NCBI GenBank assembly: GCA_025356015.1
Contig: JANXYO010000089.1
Coordinates: 1-54,667, forward strand
Reading direction: 5' to 3'
Origin: Spirochaetaceae bacterium
GTDB taxonomy: Bacteria; Spirochaetota; Spirochaetia; Treponematales; Rectinemataceae
Length of the DNA: 54,667 bases
Of this stretch, positions 51,113-54,667 are shown piece by piece. The notes beneath the pieces are model-generated. The model was given only the letters and a program-made list of their open reading frames with translations, was not told the origin of the DNA and ran no database searches. Position 1 is the stretch's first letter; each line of letters starts with the position of its first letter. Position numbers and translations under genes: made by a program.

Positions 51113-53172
51113 CAAGGGTGGCTATGCTCCGGTTTCGCTGCCTCCTTTTTTGCGTCGCGTGCTCCCTCCTCTCCGGCGCCTCCGGCCTTTCCGCCCAGGC
51201 CCCTGCGGCCCCTGCGGCCCCTGCGGCCACCGCCGCCTCCGCGGGGGACGCGCGCTCCGTCTTCGCGCAGGCCGAGCGACTGCGCTTTGCCGAGGACTGG
51301 TACGGGGCCATTGAGGCCTACCTCTCGGTCCTCTCCCTGAACCCCTCCTATGGCGAGGCGATCTCCGCCCTCGCCGAGTGCTACTACGAGCTCGAGGAGT
51401 ACGACCAGGCCCTCGCCTACGCCAAGCGGGCCGCCCCCTTCATGCGTGGCGATTCGGGCCTCGCCGACCTCGAGGGCTTTATCCGCGTTGGCTCAGGCGA
51501 CCTCGCCGGGGCCAGGACGGTCTTCGAGGGCGTCCTCGCCGGCCGGCCCAACGAGCTCGACGCCCGCTTCGGCCTGGCCCTCCTCGACCTCGCTGCGGGA
51601 AGGAAGACCGAGGCCAAGGCCAGGCTCGAGGAGTCCTTGCGCATCTCGCCACAGAACGCCAGGGCCCTCCTCTCCCTTGCCCTCATCGCCTCCGACCAGG
51701 GCAGGGACGGTGATGCCCGAAGTCTTATCGAGAAGGCCCTCCGATACCACGGCTCGGAGCCGCGGACCCAGTACGTCGCCGCCTCCCTCGCCGCCGAGGC
51801 CGGGGACCTCGAGGCCGCCGCCTTCCACGCCCGCAACGCCCTCGACCTAAAGAGCGACTACGGCGAGGCCCGCCTCCTGTTGGGCTCGCTTATGTACCGG
51901 TCGAAGACCTATGACCAGGCCATCGCCCTCATGCGCGAAGCCGTCTCCCGCAACCGCAAGGACGGCATGGCCTGGTACACCCTGGGCCTCGCCCAGGCCG
52001 CGGCCGGCAAGAGCGCCGACGCCGTGTACAGCTTCAGGACGGCGGCCGAGTTGCGCCCCGACGACGAGGTTGTCAGGGTCGCCATGGAGGGCGCCGTGGC
52101 CGACTCGACTAGTCCCGAGACGGCTTCCCGCGAGGGCTATGCCGATTGGCATTTCAAGCGGGGCAAGGAATTCGAGGACCGCAGCCTCTTCGACCAGGCC
52201 CTCTTCGAGTACCGCAGAGGCCTTAGGATCTACCCCTATTCCAAGAAGGGGAGGGTCCTCTACGCCAATCTCCTGCAGACCCGCGGCTACCCGGGCAAGT
52301 ACCTCTCCGAGCTCAAATTCCTCAAGGACAACGGCAAGGCCGACCAGGCTATCCTCGATTCGATCGAGATCTACGACTCCCTGCTCACCGACGCCGTGGG
52401 CAGGAACTGGAACATCGACGAGCAGGCCCTGCCCAAACGCCCCTACCGCCTCGCCCTCATGTACATGGAGAGCCCGAGCCAGACCGTCCATACGGCTCTC
52501 GGCGAGGTCCTCCTTCGATACCAGAAGGACATCCTCTCCTCATCGGCACGGGCAAGCATCCTGCCGACCACGGCCAGGGTCGAGAGCCTCGCGGAGGCCT
52601 TCCGGCTCGCGCGCTCGGCCGAGGCCGACTATTTCGCCATCCTCACGAGCAGGGAGACCGACCGCGACCTCGAGATCACGGCCGAGCTCCGCGTAGGCAG
52701 GACAGGCAGCCCCGCGGGCTCCTTCACCGCCTACAGGACGGGCAACGACAGGGTGAAGAACTCCTCGATACGCATCGCCGACCTCCTTGTCGGCTCCCTG
52801 CCGATCAAGGGAAAGATCCTCCAGCGCAGCCAGGACCAGGTCCTCGTCGACCTCGGCAAGAGCGAGGGCCTCGCCAAGGGGGCCAAGCTCCTCGTGATCA
52901 AGAGCGGGAGCATCAAGACCCAGGCCGAGGGCCTGGGTCTGAGCTGGACTCCCGAGTCCCAGCTTGGCAGCATAGACCTCTCCCGCGCCGGAGAGGAGGC
53001 GAGCGAGGGCAAGCTCAAGGTCGCCGGCTTCTTCGACACCGTGAACATCGGCGACGAGGTTCTGGTAGCTCCGCCCCCGTCATCGCCCGGAAAGACCACG
53101 GTTGCGGTCCCGCCGCCCCCCCCCTCCCAGCCCTTCCCTGGCCTCTTCATGGCCATCAGGCAGCTGCGCTAG
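51109..53172 (+). CDS. Secreted tetratricopeptide-repeat protein
   Basis: The protein has 687 residues with a signal peptide (MLRFRCLLFCVACSLLSGASGLSA). The Cys residues are not in a clear lipobox. Residues about 45-340 hold seven to eight TPR units (AEDWYGAIEAYLSVLSLNPSYGEA..., SKTYDQAIALMREAVSRNRKD, GKSADAVYSFRTAAELRPDD), then a further TPR-like pair (FDQALFEYRRGLRIYP). From about 420 the sequence is a separate domain with no family I recognise (DILSSSARASILPTTARVESLAEAFRLARSAEADYFAIL). The tail is Pro-rich. The start is GTG 51109 or ATG 51124. It ends the phoH operon and probably acts in periplasmic assembly. Confidence 0.85.
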   Translation: MTRVAMLRFRCLLFCVACSLLSGASGLSAQAPAAPAAPAATAASAGDARSVFAQAERLRFAEDWYGAIEAYLSVLSLNPSYGEAISALAECYYELEEYDQALAYAKRAAPFMRGDSGLADLEGFIRVGSGDLAGARTVFEGVLAGRPNELDARFGLALLDLAAGRKTEAKARLEESLRISPQNARALLSLALIASDQGRDGDARSLIEKALRYHGSEPRTQYVAASLAAEAGDLEAAAFHARNALDLKSDYGEARLLLGSLMYRSKTYDQAIALMREAVSRNRKDGMAWYTLGLAQAAAGKSADAVYSFRTAAELRPDDEVVRVAMEGAVADSTSPETASREGYADWHFKRGKEFEDRSLFDQALFEYRRGLRIYPYSKKGRVLYANLLQTRGYPGKYLSELKFLKDNGKADQAILDSIEIYDSLLTDAVGRNWNIDEQALPKRPYRLALMYMESPSQTVHTALGEVLLRYQKDILSSSARASILPTTARVESLAEAFRLARSAEADYFAILTSRETDRDLEITAELRVGRTGSPAGSFTAYRTGNDRVKNSSIRIADLLVGSLPIKGKILQRSQDQVLVDLGKSEGLAKGAKLLVIKSGSIKTQAEGLGLSWTPESQLGSIDLSRAGEEASEGKLKVAGFFDTVNIGDEVLVAPPPSSPGKTTVAVPPPPPSQPFPGLFMAIRQLR

Positions 53173-53229
53173 GGCCCACGGCCAGCCCGCCCGGCATCCA
53201 GAACCGAGTCTCGACATCTTTCCCACCGC

Positions 53230-53259
53230 TTGTCATTTTGCCCCGGAATGGGCTAGGCT
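53230..53259 (+). promoter_or_regulatory. gdhA promoter
   Basis: TTGTCA (53230-53235), 18 bases, TAGGCT (53254-53259). The leader is about 60 bases with GGAGGG before ATG 53328. Confidence 0.5.
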
Positions 53260-53327
53260 CTGATTCCCGCAACGGCCGCACCGTCTAACTGCACACACCA
53301 AGCATTCTCATTATATGGAGGGAAAAG

Positions 53328-54667
53328 ATGAATCCGTACATCAAGCAGGCGATCGACGAGATAAAGGGACGCTACCCCTGGGAGACCGAGTTCCTCCAGG
53401 CGGCCGAAGAGGTCCTCGAGTCAATCTCACCGCTGATCGACGCCGAGCCGAGGTACAAATCCCAGGCCATCCTCGAGCGTATCATTGAGCCCGAGCGCAC
53501 CGTGATGTTCCGCGTGCCCTGGATGGACGACAAGGGCGTGTACCGCGTGAACCGCGGCTTCCGCGTCCAGTTCAACAGCGCCATCGGGCCCTACAAGGGC
53601 GGCATACGCTTCCACCCCAAGGTCACCCTCTCGACCCTCAAATTCCTCGGCTTCGAGCAGACCTTCAAGAACTCCCTCACCGGCCTGCCCATGGGCGGGG
53701 GCAAGGGCGGCTCCGACTTCGACCCCAACGGCAAGAGCGACAACGAGATCATGCGCTTCTGCCAGAGCTTCATGACCGAGCTCGTCAAGCACGTGGGGCC
53801 CGATACCAACGTGCCCGCGGGCGACATCGGCGTGGGCGGACGCGAGGTCGGCTATCTCTTTGGCCAGTACAAGAGGATCGCCAACGAGTTCACCGGAGTC
53901 CTCACCGGCAAGGGCATCAACTTTGGCGGCTCCCTCGTCAGGCCCGAGGCCACCGGCTTCGGGGCGATCTACTTCGCCGCCGAGATGCTCAAGGTCAGGA
54001 AGGACAGCCTCGCGGGCAAGACCATCTCCGTCTCCGGCTTCGGCAACGTGGCCTGGGGCGCCTGCATCAAGGCGAGCCAGCTCGGAGCCAAGGTCGTCAC
54101 CATCTCCGGCCCCGACGGCTACATCTTCGATCCAGAGGGGATCGGCAGCCAGGAGAAGTGGGACTACCTCACCCAGATGCTCGTCATCGACAGGAACAAG
54201 GTCGAGACCTACGCGCGCAAGTTCCCGAACGCCAAGTTCTTCGCGGGAAGGAAGCCCTGGGAGCAGAAGGTGGACATCGCGATGCCCTGCGCCATCCAGA
54301 ACGAGCTCGACGGGAAGGACGCCGAAACCCTCCTCGCCAACGGCGTCCAGGTCGTCGTCGAGACCTCGAACATGGGCTGCACGGCCGAGGCCTGGAAACT
54401 CTTCGTCGCCAAGGGCATACCCTTCGCGCCGGGGAAAGCGGCCAACGCGGGCGGAGTGGCGACCTCGGGTCTCGAGATGAGCCAGAACTCCATGCGCCTG
54501 CTCTGGAGTGCCGAGGAGGTCGACAAGCGCCTCCACGAGATCATGGTCCACATCCACAGCACCTGTCTCGAGACCGCCAGAAAGTACGGCTTCGATGGCA
54601 ATTACGTGGTGGGCGCCAATATCGCGGGCTTCAAGAAGGTCGCCGACGCGATGATCGACCAGGGCCT
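53328..54667 (+). CDS. gdhA: Glutamate dehydrogenase (hexameric GdhA type), C-terminus beyond window
   Basis: Open to the window edge, 446 full codons, so only a few residues are missing. It converts 2-oxoglutarate plus ammonia to glutamate. The substrate pocket Lys residues are in YKGGIRFHP, FKNSLTGLPMGGGKGGSDFDP; catalytic Asp is in VPAGDIGVGGREVGYL; the dinucleotide fold is ISVSGFGNVAWGA and VQVVVETSNMGCTAEA. The loop after ISVSGFGNVA (TISGPDGYIFD) has Ser rather than Asp/Glu at the adenosine-ribose position, which favours NADP(H). ATG 53328 follows GGAGGG. It is not linked to the phoH operon, having its own promoter. Confidence 0.95.
   Translation, partial: MNPYIKQAIDEIKGRYPWETEFLQAAEEVLESISPLIDAEPRYKSQAILERIIEPERTVMFRVPWMDDKGVYRVNRGFRVQFNSAIGPYKGGIRFHPKVTLSTLKFLGFEQTFKNSLTGLPMGGGKGGSDFDPNGKSDNEIMRFCQSFMTELVKHVGPDTNVPAGDIGVGGREVGYLFGQYKRIANEFTGVLTGKGINFGGSLVRPEATGFGAIYFAAEMLKVRKDSLAGKTISVSGFGNVAWGACIKASQLGAKVVTISGPDGYIFDPEGIGSQEKWDYLTQMLVIDRNKVETYARKFPNAKFFAGRKPWEQKVDIAMPCAIQNELDGKDAETLLANGVQVVVETSNMGCTAEAWKLFVAKGIPFAPGKAANAGGVATSGLEMSQNSMRLLWSAEEVDKRLHEIMVHIHSTCLETARKYGFDGNYVVGANIAGFKKVADAMIDQG

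Overview
This window is about 54.7 kb of GC-rich bacterial DNA. The gene set suggests a free-living or sediment-type spirochaete (Treponema/Spirochaeta-like). The reasons are an LptD-type outer-membrane protein with an unusual insertion, a LolA/LolCDE-like operon ending in an outer-membrane barrel, a tmRNA with a short ...ALAA tag, chemoreceptors, and a phoH-pgpH-ybeY-corC-TPR string. The phylum is an inference from gene content; no rRNA is present. Genes are dense, often with ATGA or GTGA overlaps.

Region 1-4440 is one end of an integrated element, read on the minus strand: a DUF6573-type protein (cut by the window edge), an SSB-like OB protein, a Gam-like nuclease inhibitor, a RadC/JAB protein, an AlpA-like HTH protein and a tyrosine integrase. 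The integrase is broken by a stop codon and a one-base frameshift. It ends against the 3' end of the tmRNA gene (4512-4865), a classic integration target.

Region 4925-12218 holds mnmA (with a non-canonical cysteine pattern), a secreted protein, an orphan sodium-pump beta subunit with a 49-residue membrane partner, and a divergent nitric-oxide pair: a flavodiiron protein and a quinol NO reductase. The reductase gene is frameshifted and has lost about 55-60 codons carrying a His and a Glu that bind FeB. A third NO-linked gene (ygbA-like) lies at 33976.

Region 12284-20427 carries a five-gene lipoprotein-sorting operon (ATPase, two FtsX permeases, LolA-like carrier, beta-barrel) and a response regulator/histidine kinase pair. 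Region 20707-29306 has a PLP aminotransferase and a four-gene operon PrkA-DUF444-SpoVR-PrkA with two different PrkA paralogues. Then come ychF, a Mug/TDG-family DNA glycosylase, a methyltransferase-radical SAM pair, a chemoreceptor with a secreted Cache protein, uvrA, a repeat rich in ACGAAGG, a CHASE4-like/PAS/GGDEF/EAL protein, lptD, phoH-pgpH-ybeY-corC-TPR, and gdhA (cut by the right edge).

A recurring theme is promoter layout. Several genes (mnmA, fprA, the methyltransferase, ygbA, uvrA, the EAL gene, lptD) have -35/-10 boxes 18 bp apart with the -10 box only 6-10 bases from the start codon, which implies leaderless or near-leaderless mRNAs. No tRNA, rRNA, CRISPR array or intact insertion sequence was seen.
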